Origin: Neisseriaceae bacterium
GTDB taxonomy: Bacteria; Pseudomonadota; Gammaproteobacteria; Burkholderiales; UBA11063
Direction of reading: 5' to 3'
NCBI GenBank assembly: GCA_947470205.1
Contig: CANISK010000016.1
Span: 1 to 14,507 of the forward strand
DNA: 14,507 bases
Both the position numbers and the translations under genes were made by a program. The stretch's first letter is position 1, and the number at the start of each line of letters is the position of its first letter. The notes below the pieces were generated by a model. It saw nothing but the letters and a program-made list of their open reading frames with translations, was not told the origin of the DNA and searched no databases. Below are positions 6,450 to 14,507 of the stretch, in pieces.

Positions 6450-7625
6450 ATGCTATTTAAAAAAATCTCTGAGATCACACTAAACAATAAAAAAGTTTTT
6501 ATTAGATGCGATATGAATACCCCCATACAAGATGGGGTAATTACCGATAACACTAGAATATTAGCTTCAATTCCCACGATAAAATATGCCGTTGATCATG
6601 GCGCACGTGTGATAGTGGCAACACATCTAGGGCGACCTCACGATGGAGTTTGTGATAATAATTTTTCAATTAAGCCCATTCGTGATGAATTAGCTAAATG
6701 TCTTGGGGTTGATATACCCATTATTACCGATATAGCACAAAAAATCGATTTTACTCAATCAAAAGTTGTGATTCTTGAAAACGTAAGATGTAATATTGGC
6801 GAGAAAGAAAACAATCTAGAGCTTGGGGAAAAATATGCCGCATTATGTGATGTATTTGTATATGATGCATTTGCAACCGCACATCGCAAGGAAGCCTCGA
6901 CCAATGCCATTGGGCTGTACACCAAGGAGGTATGTGCTGGAATTTTAATGTCTGAAGAGCTGGAGGCACTAGCAAAGATATCCTTAAATACAACACACCC
7001 CATTGTTGCGATTATTGGTGGTTCTAAAGTATCCACAAAACTTACGATATTAAATAATCTCTCTGATAAGGTGGACGTGTTAATTGTGGGTGGTGGGATT
7101 TTAAATACCTTTTTAAAAGCTAACGGGGTAAATATTGGTAAATCATTGAGTGAAGATAATTTGGTAATGGATGCAAAAAATATTTTGCAAAAAATGATAT
7201 CAAGAGGTAAACAATTATTACTACCAAAGACAGTTGTGGTTGCAGATAAGGTGACTATAGATGCTAACGCACAAGAGGTATCCGTAGATGATATCTCAGA
7301 AAATGATATGATTTTAGATATTGGAGTGGATTTTGCATTGCAAATTGCAAATATTTTAGATAGTGCAGGTACGATAATTTGGAATGGTCCTCTTGGGGTA
7401 TTTGAGATTGATAAATTTGCCAATGGCACTAAAATAGTTGCAAATGCGATTGCATCTAGTAACGGATTCACTCTTGCAGGGGGTGGGGATACAATATCTG
7501 CAATTAATAAATTTCACCTGTCTGACCGGATTGATTACATATCAACTGGTGGTGGTGCTTTATTAGAATTTTTAGAAGGTAAAAGATTGCCAGCAATCGA
7601 ATTATTGGAGCAAAAATCAATATGA
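6450..7625 (+). CDS. pgk: Phosphoglycerate kinase
   Basis: Glycolytic enzyme moving phosphate between 1,3-bisphosphoglycerate and ADP in the cytosol. At 391 aa it has the usual bacterial length. The N-terminal substrate domain shows [11 protein letters not shown] (19-29), TDNTRI (32-37), THLGRP (58-63) and AHRKEAS (144-150). The C-terminal nucleotide domain shows GGSKVSTK (190-197), NGPLGVFE (312-319), AGGGDT (343-348) and [14 protein letters not shown] (365-378). Small departures from the common consensus (ATHLGRP for [15 protein letters not shown] for ENVRFxxGE) are conservative in place. The ribosome binding site is weak. Its stop overlaps the asnS start as ATGA, so translation of the two is probably coupled. 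The neighbouring gap gene often found beside pgk is absent here, while tpiA follows five genes downstream. Confidence 0.97.
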   Translation: MLFKKISEITLNNKKVFIRCDMNTPIQDGVITDNTRILASIPTIKYAVDHGARVIVATHLGRPHDGVCDNNFSIKPIRDELAKCLGVDIPIITDIAQKIDFTQSKVVILENVRCNIGEKENNLELGEKYAALCDVFVYDAFATAHRKEASTNAIGLYTKEVCAGILMSEELEALAKISLNTTHPIVAIIGGSKVSTKLTILNNLSDKVDVLIVGGGILNTFLKANGVNIGKSLSEDNLVMDAKNILQKMISRGKQLLLPKTVVVADKVTIDANAQEVSVDDISENDMILDIGVDFALQIANILDSAGTIIWNGPLGVFEIDKFANGTKIVANAIASSNGFTLAGGGDTISAINKFHLSDRIDYISTGGGALLEFLEGKRLPAIELLEQKSI

Positions 7626-9043
7626 AAGAAAACATAAAAAATATACCAACCTATTCAGTAAAACAACTACTTACCACTAATATTGAAATAGATAAAGTGG
7701 TGTGCATTAAAGGTTGGGTAAGAAATAAACGAGACTCTAAAGCGGGTATATCTTTTTTATCTGTGACCGATGGGTCATATTTTATTCCAATACAGGTAGT
7801 GGCAGAAAACACATTATCAAATTATACCACTGAAATTTTATCAATCACCAAAGATTGTTCGGTGGTAGTGGTGGGTCGTGTAGTAAAGTCATTGGGTAAA
7901 AATCAATCAATTGAAATTATTGCAAATACTGTGGATGTGATAGGTTTTGTTGAAAATCCAGATACTTATCCAGTATCCCAAAAGCGTCATACGGTAGAAT
8001 ATTTGCGCGAGGTGGGTCATCTGAGGGTGCGAACAAATTTGATATCTTCTGTTGTGAGGGTTAGAAATACAGTTTGTTTTGCTATTCATGAATATCTAAA
8101 CAACAATGGATTCTATTGGATTCATACTCCAATTATCACCGCAACCGATGCAGAGGGTGCTGGAGAAATGTTTAGAGTCACATCATTGGATTTAAACCAT
8201 TTACCTAAAAACCAAGAAGGGCAGATTAATTTTAAAAAAGATTTTTTTGGTAAAGAGTCTTTTTTAACAGTATCTGGTCAATTAAATTTAGAGGCTTATT
8301 GCTTGGCGATGTCTAAAGTATACACATTTGGGCCAACATTTAGAGCGGAAAACTCCAATACCACACGTCATTTGGCGGAATTTTGGATGGTAGAGCCTGA
8401 AATTGCATTTGCAAATCTTATGGATAATGCAGCATTGGCGGAAGATCTAATTAGATATGTCGCAAAAATGGTATTAGATAAAAACTTAGAAGATATCAAA
8501 TTTTTTGATGAATTTGTGAGTAATGGTGTATTATTGAGGTTGGAGAATTTGGCCACACAAAAATTTGCTATGCTCACATACACTGAAGCGATTGATAAAT
8601 TACTTCACTCAAATAAACAATTCGCCAATCCAGTATCATGGGGGATTGACTTATCCTCAGAACATGAAAGGTGGCTGTGTGAAGAATATACAAAAACTAC
8701 AACTATTGTTGTTGATTACCCAAAAGACATTAAAGCGTTTTACATGAGATTAAATGATGATGGAAAAACCGTGTCGGCGATGGATATTTTAGCACCTGGA
8801 ATTGGAGAGATTGTTGGTGGATCTGCACGTGAAGAGCGTTATGATATGCTTTTAAAAAGAATGCATGAAATGAATATGAGCAGTGAGCACCTTTATTGGT
8901 ATTTAGATTTAAGAAAATTTGGTTCTGTGCCACATGCTGGGTTTGGTATTGGTTTAGAACGTCTGGTGAGTTATATTACTGGTGTGCAAAATATTCGTGA
9001 TGTAATTCCGTTCCCACGTGCTAGTGGTCTTATTAACTTTTAA
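7622..9043 (+). CDS. asnS: Asparaginyl-tRNA synthetase
   Basis: Class IIb synthetase that charges tRNA-Asn with asparagine. The 473 residues compare with 466 in E. coli. An N-terminal OB-fold anticodon domain (about 20-110) contains [21 protein letters not shown] (31-51). It is followed by the hinge [18 protein letters not shown] (122-139), motif 2 [21 protein letters not shown] (240-260) and motif 3 GFGIGLERL (about residues 441-449). The AsnRS-type ending IPFPRASG resembles the IPFPRTP of other AsnS proteins and separates it from AspS. It overlaps pgk by four bases and is followed 15 bp later by a lipoprotein gene, so it is an internal operon gene. Presence of AsnS suggests direct charging of tRNA-Asn rather than sole reliance on the GatCAB amidation route. 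Confidence 0.96.
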   Translation: MKENIKNIPTYSVKQLLTTNIEIDKVVCIKGWVRNKRDSKAGISFLSVTDGSYFIPIQVVAENTLSNYTTEILSITKDCSVVVVGRVVKSLGKNQSIEIIANTVDVIGFVENPDTYPVSQKRHTVEYLREVGHLRVRTNLISSVVRVRNTVCFAIHEYLNNNGFYWIHTPIITATDAEGAGEMFRVTSLDLNHLPKNQEGQINFKKDFFGKESFLTVSGQLNLEAYCLAMSKVYTFGPTFRAENSNTTRHLAEFWMVEPEIAFANLMDNAALAEDLIRYVAKMVLDKNLEDIKFFDEFVSNGVLLRLENLATQKFAMLTYTEAIDKLLHSNKQFANPVSWGIDLSSEHERWLCEEYTKTTTIVVDYPKDIKAFYMRLNDDGKTVSAMDILAPGIGEIVGGSAREERYDMLLKRMHEMNMSSEHLYWYLDLRKFGSVPHAGFGIGLERLVSYITGVQNIRDVIPFPRASGLINF

Positions 9044-9058
9044 AATTATTCTAATTGT

Positions 9059-10579
9059 ATGCTAAGACAAATACTCATATGTGTTATTTTTAATTTATTG
9101 CTAGGCTGCGCACAAACACCTAATAACATCACGATTACCAATACACAGGGCGCGTGTTTAACTGGTGGTGTGGATGCATCACCAGTTAATAATCCATCAA
9201 ATGCACCATACTGTATGTCTATTACTCTACAAAATAATAACATTGGTGAAAATGCAAACAATGTACAAGTGACAAACTCGGGGATTACTTTGAGTTATCA
9301 GGCGATTACCAGTAGTGGGTTGCAAACATATGCCAATGCAATTTGTGATAATAATGCGTCTGGAGGGGTTTGCACATCTACCAATACCGGAACCAATCAA
9401 ATTGGTAATATTACCGTGTATGATCCCAATAACTGCGCCACTCAACAAGGAAGTAGAGTGAGTACTTTAATGGCGAGCGGTGGTACTTGTACGTTTTACT
9501 TGCAGTTATCTGGTGAAACTTATGCGTTTGGTTCATATCCTATTACGGTTACTTATAACTACACTAATTCAAATCAAAATTTTAGTATTACGAATTCATT
9601 TTATGAAAAAGTGCAATTGTACTCAGGCGGCGAATTTGGATTGTATCAAATTAATAATTCTACATTTAATTTCATAGAAAGTGGTATACAGACGAAAGCG
9701 GTTGTGCATGATTTTGTAGGTAGATTATTTTTTAATAGCAATAATGTGGTTTATATGTTCAATGGGGCAAATACCACACAAGTGGGCAATCAATTATCTA
9801 GTAATGTAAACAGCATGACAATTGATGGAAATAATAATCTTATTGTGAGTACTGCATCTAATGGATTATTTTCTTATCCTTTACAAAATATTTTAGGTGG
9901 CACTTGGTCTGCTATAACCGATCAAAATAATTTAGTTACCCCTACAAGTAACACAATAGGTGTTGCGGGGTCTCAATTATCAAATATGCTATATGTAATA
10001 AATTCAACAAATGCTTACAGATGTCTTGAAACTGGAACATCTCTAATAACATTAAATTGTAACAATATTGGAAGTGGTTCTACTTTTTACCCCAACTCAC
10101 TTGCAATGTCTTCTAGTGGTGTTTTATATACTGGTAATAATAATACACTTGAGTTTTACATTCCAAGCGCTGTGGGTGACATATATACCTTTAGTCCGAC
10201 TCTTGGTGCTAATTATGTATCTAGTGTGAATGTAAATAATAACAATATAGTTGCTGGTATTCATAATACATCACCATATTTAGCAAATGGATTATATTCC
10301 TGTGGATTAACCGGAGGTAATTGTTTGCCAGTGCCTAGCAGCTCCACAGGTAATTATATTATGGGCAATTTAACTGGTGTCGCTATGGATGGGGCGGGTT
10401 ATGTTTTTGGTGTGGGCGATCACATCAGCTCAAATGATTTTTCTGGCACGAAGAATGGTTTTTTTTCAAATATTCTATTTAATACAGCTACATCATTAGT
10501 GACATTTACATGGGCACCAACTATTAACCAAATAAATTCGTTAAATTCGCCAGTTGTTGTGTCTACTTTACATAATTAA
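9059..10579 (+). CDS. Lipoprotein with N-terminal Cys-rich beta domain and propeller-like repeats (paralog 1)
   Basis: A 506-aa secreted lipoprotein of unknown function. The signal peptide ends in the lipobox LLGC (Cys17), followed by Ala, so outer-membrane sorting is expected. The N-terminal domain (about 20-195) carries SNAPYC (47-52), DPNNC (122-126) and GGTCTFYLQLSGETYAF (141-157), then FYEKVQLY (181-188). The remainder looks like a beta-propeller: repeated short strands with NGLF/NGLY-type turns, such as ASNGLFSYP and LANGLYSC. Composition is extremely rich in Asn, Ser, Thr and Gly. The next gene is a clear paralog with the same four domain cysteines (33, 52, 126 and 144 here). This copy has two extra ones (96 and 105) in an insertion. 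Ribosome binding site is weak; it follows asnS by 15 bp. A surface or adhesion role is only a guess. Confidence 0.85.
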   Translation: MLRQILICVIFNLLLGCAQTPNNITITNTQGACLTGGVDASPVNNPSNAPYCMSITLQNNNIGENANNVQVTNSGITLSYQAITSSGLQTYANAICDNNASGGVCTSTNTGTNQIGNITVYDPNNCATQQGSRVSTLMASGGTCTFYLQLSGETYAFGSYPITVTYNYTNSNQNFSITNSFYEKVQLYSGGEFGLYQINNSTFNFIESGIQTKAVVHDFVGRLFFNSNNVVYMFNGANTTQVGNQLSSNVNSMTIDGNNNLIVSTASNGLFSYPLQNILGGTWSAITDQNNLVTPTSNTIGVAGSQLSNMLYVINSTNAYRCLETGTSLITLNCNNIGSGSTFYPNSLAMSSSGVLYTGNNNTLEFYIPSAVGDIYTFSPTLGANYVSSVNVNNNNIVAGIHNTSPYLANGLYSCGLTGGNCLPVPSSSTGNYIMGNLTGVAMDGAGYVFGVGDHISSNDFSGTKNGFFSNILFNTATSLVTFTWAPTINQINSLNSPVVVSTLHN

Positions 10580-10590
10580 TAGTTACATAA

Positions 10591-10618
10591 TTGCTATGTA
10601 CTCGAAGTATATTACAAT
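10591..10618 (+). promoter_or_regulatory. Candidate sigma-70 promoter ahead of the second lipoprotein gene
   Basis: TTGCTA (10591-10596) and TACAAT (10613-10618) are spaced by 16 bp, matching TTGACA/TATAAT at 4/6 and 5/6 positions. The start would fall near 10625, about 13 nt before the ATG at 10638. The 58-bp gap here is the widest inside the plus-strand run after asnS, consistent with an internal promoter. Confidence 0.45.
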
Positions 10619-10637
10619 ATAAACAGCGGGAAACAGT

Positions 10638-12077
10638 ATGAGAAAAATATTTTTCAAGATATTACTTGGGGTGTTATTATTGGTGCTCAATGCATGTTCT
10701 GTCCAGCCTAATATTGCAGCAGTAACAACACCCGGGAATTGTCCGAATGGACAATCTAATGCGCCGTATTGCATTGCTGTCCAAGTACAAAATAACCCCA
10801 ATGGACAAAATTGGATATCTAGCACCAATTATCCATTTGCTAATCTAACAGTAACAACATCCAATTCATCAAATATCCTCACCCCGTCAAATTCATCAGC
10901 ATTAGATCCAAATCATTGTACATCATCAGGGAGTCTAATTGCACCCGGTTCGAGTTGTACTTTTTATTTGCAAATATCCTCTGAATTGTATGCGGTTGAA
11001 AGCACTATACCGGTGTCGATTAATATTCAATACACACTCAATAACGATCTGACCTCAGTGTTTACTGGGTCCACAAGTGGTGGTACCACCTATAACTATA
11101 CTTTCTGGTTATATGAACATGTTAATTTGTATGCAGTACAACTAACTGGCACAAATAACATCACAGTATATTCCACAAACTCTAACAACATACCAATTAT
11201 CAATGCCTATACAGCAGAGTCCACAAATAGTGGTGTAAATATTTACTCAACCACAACAGATAATTCAACATATGGTTATTTATGGCTTGGCACTAATTCA
11301 GGTATTCAATCTTTTGGCAATGGAAATGCTAACTCTGCATCATCCAACCCATCATCAGGAAATTTTTCATTTACTAATTTATTTACTAGTCAGCCGTCTC
11401 CGATAGAATCAACACCTACGCAAACAATGTATGCCGCTAGTAATTCTTCGTTATATGAGTTTAACTTTCCTTCATCATCTTGGGAATCTTATCCAGCAAA
11501 TACTCCAGCGGTGTTAAGCAATATAAATGCTTTTGGTAATGGATATCCAGTACTAGCCAGTAGCAATCAGGTATATGTCATTGGAACCACCACATCTTCT
11601 TTTGAAGGTGTGACACTGTCACCTGCAAGTATTAATGCACTTGGTTTTGCAACCACACATGTAGCTGGCTATACTGGTTTATATGCCGGTACATCAAATG
11701 GGCTGTATGTTGAAAGTGGAACATCATTTCCAAGTTCAAGTAATACATGGGTATTGGTGTCTACAATTGGTTCTACATCAATAGTTACAATCACTACAGA
11801 TGACTCTGGCAATGTTTATGTGGGCACTTCTGGTGGTAATATTTATATCATAAATGCTGTCAGTAGTCCCACCACCGCAACTTTATTTGGTAATTTTGTC
11901 AGTACTGGAGTGGTGCCACAAAAAATGATTTTTGATAATATCGGTAATATTTTATATGTCGCTTCTAACGGCAGTGTATACACATGTACCAATTCTTCCT
12001 GTCAATTGTTGGGAGCGCTTGGTACATCAACTAATGTTGTTGGTCTTGCAATTGGATCTTCTCTTTCAAATCAATAG
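10638..12077 (+). CDS. Lipoprotein with N-terminal Cys-rich beta domain and propeller-like repeats (paralog 2)
   Basis: A 479-aa lipoprotein of unknown function, paralogous to the preceding gene. The signal peptide has MRKIFFK basic residues, a Leu/Val core and the lipobox LNAC (Cys20); Ser at +2 favours the outer membrane. Shared landmarks in the N-domain are SNAPYC (40-45), DPNHC (90-94) and GSSCTFYLQISSELYAV (104-120), then LYEHVNLYAV (158-167). These keep four domain cysteines (35, 45, 94 and 107). The C-terminal half has blade-like repeats: GYTGLYAGTSNGLYVES, DDSGNVYVGTSGGNIYII and DNIGNILYVASNGSVYTC. Ser, Thr and Asn dominate. The start is preceded by GCGGGA and by a candidate promoter at 10591-10618. 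It ends 8 bp before engB, so engB transcription must pass through this gene. Confidence 0.85.
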   Translation: MRKIFFKILLGVLLLVLNACSVQPNIAAVTTPGNCPNGQSNAPYCIAVQVQNNPNGQNWISSTNYPFANLTVTTSNSSNILTPSNSSALDPNHCTSSGSLIAPGSSCTFYLQISSELYAVESTIPVSINIQYTLNNDLTSVFTGSTSGGTTYNYTFWLYEHVNLYAVQLTGTNNITVYSTNSNNIPIINAYTAESTNSGVNIYSTTTDNSTYGYLWLGTNSGIQSFGNGNANSASSNPSSGNFSFTNLFTSQPSPIESTPTQTMYAASNSSLYEFNFPSSSWESYPANTPAVLSNINAFGNGYPVLASSNQVYVIGTTTSSFEGVTLSPASINALGFATTHVAGYTGLYAGTSNGLYVESGTSFPSSSNTWVLVSTIGSTSIVTITTDDSGNVYVGTSGGNIYIINAVSSPTTATLFGNFVSTGVVPQKMIFDNIGNILYVASNGSVYTCTNSSCQLLGALGTSTNVVGLAIGSSLSNQ

Positions 12078-12085
12078 AAAGTTAT

Positions 12086-12697
12086 ATGAACAAAAAATAC
12101 AATTTTAAACAGGCTAAATTTTTTACCACAGTAAATGATTTATCTATGCTTCCCCCGGAAAGCATAAAAGAAATAGCAGTTGTAGGTAGATCAAATGTTG
12201 GTAAGTCTAGCCTTCTGAATGTACTTACCAATCAGAGAAAATTAGCATTTGTATCAAAAACGCCCGGTAGAACTCAACATATTAATTATTTTAGCATTGA
12301 CGATGATGGAGTATTTTTGGTAGATCTACCGGGGTATGGTTATGCAAAAGTGCCTAAAAATATTCGTGATCATTGGGTTTTATTACTGGGAGATTATTTA
12401 TCTAAAAGAAATCAACTTTTAGGGTTGGTCTTGATTATGGATATAAGACATCCATTGAAAGAGTTAGATTATCAGATGATAAATTTTTTTGCACAATCCA
12501 CCAATAAGTCTATTCATATTGTACTTTCCAAGGGGGATAAATTAAATAAACAAGAACAGATGAAGACATTGCAATACGTTACATCTGAGATTAAAAAAAT
12601 AAATAATGGCTTTACTGTACAATTATTTTCTTCGCTTAAAAAAACTGGTCTTGAAGAGTTAGAGTCTACTCTAGATACATGGCTATCGAATACTTAG
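12086..12697 (+). CDS. engB: Ribosome biogenesis GTP-binding protein EngB/YihA/YsxC
   Basis: Essential small GTPase that acts in late assembly of the 50S ribosomal subunit. Its 203 residues are close to the 210 of E. coli YihA. Motifs: G1 GRSNVGKSS (34-42), G2 Thr in TPGRTQ (59-64), G3 DLPGYGYAKVP (80-90), G4 SKGDK (148-152, where TKxDK is usual) and a G5-like SSLKKTGL near residue 190. The G4 change from Thr to Ser and the Gly at the third position are conservative for guanine recognition through Lys149/Asp151. It starts 8 bp after the second lipoprotein gene and precedes tpiA by 31 bp. No promoter is obvious directly ahead, which implies expression from upstream. Confidence 0.96.
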   Translation: MNKKYNFKQAKFFTTVNDLSMLPPESIKEIAVVGRSNVGKSSLLNVLTNQRKLAFVSKTPGRTQHINYFSIDDDGVFLVDLPGYGYAKVPKNIRDHWVLLLGDYLSKRNQLLGLVLIMDIRHPLKELDYQMINFFAQSTNKSIHIVLSKGDKLNKQEQMKTLQYVTSEIKKINNGFTVQLFSSLKKTGLEELESTLDTWLSNT

Positions 12698-12728
12698 AAT
12701 ATATTTAACATAAGAATAACACATAAAT

Positions 12729-13466
12729 ATGTCAAAAATAATTATCGCAAATTGGAAAATGAATGGTTCCATTCAAAAAATTAATACAGATTTAATGTAT
12801 TATAATCAACATTTAACATCAAATATACAAAAATGTAGCGTGGTGCTTGCAATCCCACAATTATATTTATCACACGCTGCGTCATTATGCAAAAATGATA
12901 TGTATGTATTGGGCAGTCAAGACGTGAGTATATTTGAAAATTATGGAGCATATACTGGAGAGATTAGTGCACAAATGTTAAAAGATGTCAATGTGCGGTA
13001 TGTTATAGTTGGGCATTCTGAGAGACGTTTATTTCTAAATGAAACACAAAATACTTTAATAAAAAAAATTAATAACATCTTAGATATGGGAATGATTCCA
13101 GTGTATTGTGTGGGTGAAAATTTGTCTACTCGTGAAAAAAAAGAACATATGAATTTTGTGAGTGATCAATTGGACATACTTAAATCGATAAATTTAAAAG
13201 GTGAATGTGTAATAGCATATGAACCAATATGGGCAATAGGCACTGGAATTGTTCCACATGAAGACGAAGTCTCTGAAATGATTAATTTTATTAGCGCTTA
13301 TACAAAAGAACATTTAAATGTTAAAATGCAGTTATTATACGGTGGTAGTGTAAATATTAATAATGCAAAAAATATTCTTGCGATAGATAATATTGGTGGT
13401 GTATTGGTTGGGGGAAGCTCACTAAATCCAGAAGAGTTTATTAATATTATTAATGCGGTTGGATAG
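12729..13466 (+). CDS. tpiA: Triosephosphate isomerase
   Basis: Interconverts dihydroxyacetone phosphate and glyceraldehyde 3-phosphate in glycolysis/gluconeogenesis. At 245 aa it has normal length and a complete active site: Asn8 and Lys10 in ANWKMNG (7-13), His96 in VGHSERR (94-100), Glu165 and the flexible loop in AYEPIWAIGTG (163-173). The phosphate-binding LLYGGSVN (202-209) and VLVGGSSL (225-232) are also present. The secG gene that often follows tpiA in gammaproteobacteria is missing; an FAH-family hydrolase follows 12 bp later instead. Located in the same co-directional block as pgk. Confidence 0.97.
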   Translation: MSKIIIANWKMNGSIQKINTDLMYYNQHLTSNIQKCSVVLAIPQLYLSHAASLCKNDMYVLGSQDVSIFENYGAYTGEISAQMLKDVNVRYVIVGHSERRLFLNETQNTLIKKINNILDMGMIPVYCVGENLSTREKKEHMNFVSDQLDILKSINLKGECVIAYEPIWAIGTGIVPHEDEVSEMINFISAYTKEHLNVKMQLLYGGSVNINNAKNILAIDNIGGVLVGGSSLNPEEFINIINAVG

Positions 13467-13478
13467 AGAGAATATTAT

Positions 13479-14126
13479 ATGATAAATATAAATAATCACA
13501 TTGATAAAATTGTTTGTTTTGGTAAAAATTACATAGAACACATGACGGAGCTTGGGGATGAAAAGGTAGAAAAACCTGTGATATTTTTAAAGCCAGGTAG
13601 TGTTGTAACCAAATGCGAAAAATGGGGAGATCTCATAGATATTACATTTGAAGATGATCATGTACATTATGAATGTGAGCTTATCTTAAAACTCAAAAAA
13701 GGTGGCTATAGGTTATCTTTGATGGATGCCATTGAGTGTATTGGTTGGTATTCGGTAGGGCTTGACTTAACACTTCGTGATATACAATCTAAATTAAAAA
13801 AGAACGGCCATCCGTGGACTATTGGCAAAGTATTTCCACATTCCGCAATTATCGGCCCTTGGGTTATGGTTGATGATTATGAGGACTTATTACAGGCTCA
13901 ATTTACACTGTATGTAAATAATGAATTAAAACAACAGGGGTTAGCATTAAATATGTTAATGTCAATAGCAGAGCTTATACAGTATGCAAGCGCACATTTT
14001 CCTTTATGTGTGGGCGACATACTTTTTACAGGCACCCCAAAAGGTGTTGGCGAAATTCCTGATGATGCCACATTAAAACTTACGCTCAACAATCTATCAT
14101 ATACAGTACACACCAGTTATAAATAA
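13479..14126 (+). CDS. Fumarylacetoacetate hydrolase (FAH) family protein, YcgM/FAHD1-like
   Basis: A 215-aa metal-dependent enzyme of the FAH fold, the size of short members such as YcgM and FAHD1. Family motifs: KIVCFGKNYIEH (10-21), IFLKPGS (35-41), the metal motif HYECEL (63-68; Glu65 and Glu67), GLDLTLRDIQ (94-103; Asp96 as third ligand), GHPWTIGKVFP (110-120) and GDILFTGTPKGVGEI (189-203). These support C-C bond hydrolysis or decarboxylation of a 2-oxo dicarboxylate, such as an acylpyruvate or oxaloacetate; the exact substrate is not readable. A purine-rich AGAGAA sits just before the start, 12 bp after tpiA. Its stop codon touches the stop of the convergent permease gene with no base between them. 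Confidence 0.9.
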   Translation: MININNHIDKIVCFGKNYIEHMTELGDEKVEKPVIFLKPGSVVTKCEKWGDLIDITFEDDHVHYECELILKLKKGGYRLSLMDAIECIGWYSVGLDLTLRDIQSKLKKNGHPWTIGKVFPHSAIIGPWVMVDDYEDLLQAQFTLYVNNELKQQGLALNMLMSIAELIQYASAHFPLCVGDILFTGTPKGVGEIPDDATLKLTLNNLSYTVHTSYK

Positions 14127-14507
14127 TTAAATGTTTAAATGAACAATTAATAGAGGGTATATTAGCAAGAATAATATTTGTACAGTAGTTACCATGATGC
14201 CATTTTTAATCATCGCTTTTAATTTATTACTATTAGCAAAACCCATTGCAGCAAACATGTTAGCCCCTGGATATGCAAAATTAGTTATACGGGTAGCAAG
14301 CAACATGCTGAATGCAAATATTATCATAGGTAGATGCACAGTGAGTGTAATTGGTAAAAACATCTGATATAGCATTTGTATAACTGCAGCCGATGCGGCT
14401 GGCATACCAAAAGCACCTGTGATGCCTATTAAAACCGCCACCAACCACCCGCCACCAACATGAACAAGTGGAGTAAACAATGTAATTAATGCATCAAAGC
14501 CACCCGC
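14127..14507 (-). CDS. C-terminal part of a multi-helix permease (ion transporter type, possibly lactate-permease-like)
   Basis: The frame is open from base 14507 down to a TAA at 14127-14129, so 126 codons of a longer gene are visible. A TTG at 14480 is not a credible start because the frame continues past it to the edge. The fragment holds about three or four hydrophobic helices: GGGWLVAVLIGITGAFGMPA, then LPMIIFAFSMLLATRI, and a terminal IMVTTVQILFLLIYPLLIV. Between them a small-residue hairpin FAYPGANMFAAMGFA is followed by the basic loop SNKLKAMIKNG. This re-entrant layout (P-x-x-N/S, then Gly, then a cytoplasmic KxxxK loop, then a last helix) recalls the end of lactate permease and related ion transporters. 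That is inference from topology; I do not recognise the family with certainty. Confidence 0.7.
   Translation of the reverse strand, partial: AGGFDALITLFTPLVHVGGGWLVAVLIGITGAFGMPAASAAVIQMLYQMFLPITLTVHLPMIIFAFSMLLATRITNFAYPGANMFAAMGFANSNKLKAMIKNGIMVTTVQILFLLIYPLLIVHLNI

Noticed and set aside
6755..7471. 238-codon open frame on the minus strand inside pgk
   Set aside because: It lies wholly antisense to a clear, full-length Pgk, its product is Ser/Ile/Thr-rich without any recognisable motif, and long antisense frames are common opposite AT-rich coding sequence.
12698..12728. Possible promoter or terminator between engB and tpiA
   Set aside because: The 31 bp are simply AT-rich; neither a hairpin nor a convincing -35/-10 pair is present.

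Overview
The window is strongly AT-rich bacterial DNA, and almost every housekeeping gene in it reads as proteobacterial. UbiA is of the beta/gamma type, AsnS, EngB and DeoC look gammaproteobacterial, and Pgk starts with an RCDMNTP motif as in some beta/gamma forms. Two Cys-lipidated proteins show a diderm envelope. An AT-rich, possibly host-associated gammaproteobacterium fits best, but I cannot name the genus from sequence alone.

Layout. (1) Positions 1-763, minus strand: most of ubiA (ubiquinone synthesis), cut by the window's left edge, with an extended -10 promoter at 801-809. A 78-codon unknown gene (873-1109, plus) diverges from it. (2) Positions 1110-4319 are the accessory part. A large minus-strand gene encodes a membrane-anchored KAP-family P-loop NTPase. 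It is bracketed by two related palindromic elements: a 121-bp REP doublet nested inside an 18-bp terminal inverted repeat element (1182-1404) just past its stop, and a second REP doublet (4134-4249) just upstream. (3) Positions 4320-6257, minus: deoC (deoxyribose-phosphate aldolase) followed 12 bp later by an M20 amidohydrolase, probably one catabolic/salvage operon. (4) Positions 6258-6449: AT-rich divergent promoter region. (5) Positions 6450-14126, plus: a tight co-directional run pgk-asnS-lipoprotein-lipoprotein-engB-tpiA-FAH hydrolase. Pgk and TpiA serve glycolysis, AsnS charges tRNA-Asn, and EngB assembles the large ribosomal subunit, so this is a growth-linked block. A tandem pair of paralogous, Asn/Ser/Thr-rich, propeller-like lipoproteins interrupts it. 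(6) Positions 14127-14507, minus: the C-terminal end of a multi-helix permease, tail to tail with the FAH gene with no base between the stop codons.

No tRNA, rRNA, CRISPR array, transposase or phage gene was seen. The best candidate for something less ordinary is the REP-bracketed KAP NTPase locus, followed by the lipoprotein pair lodged in a housekeeping operon.
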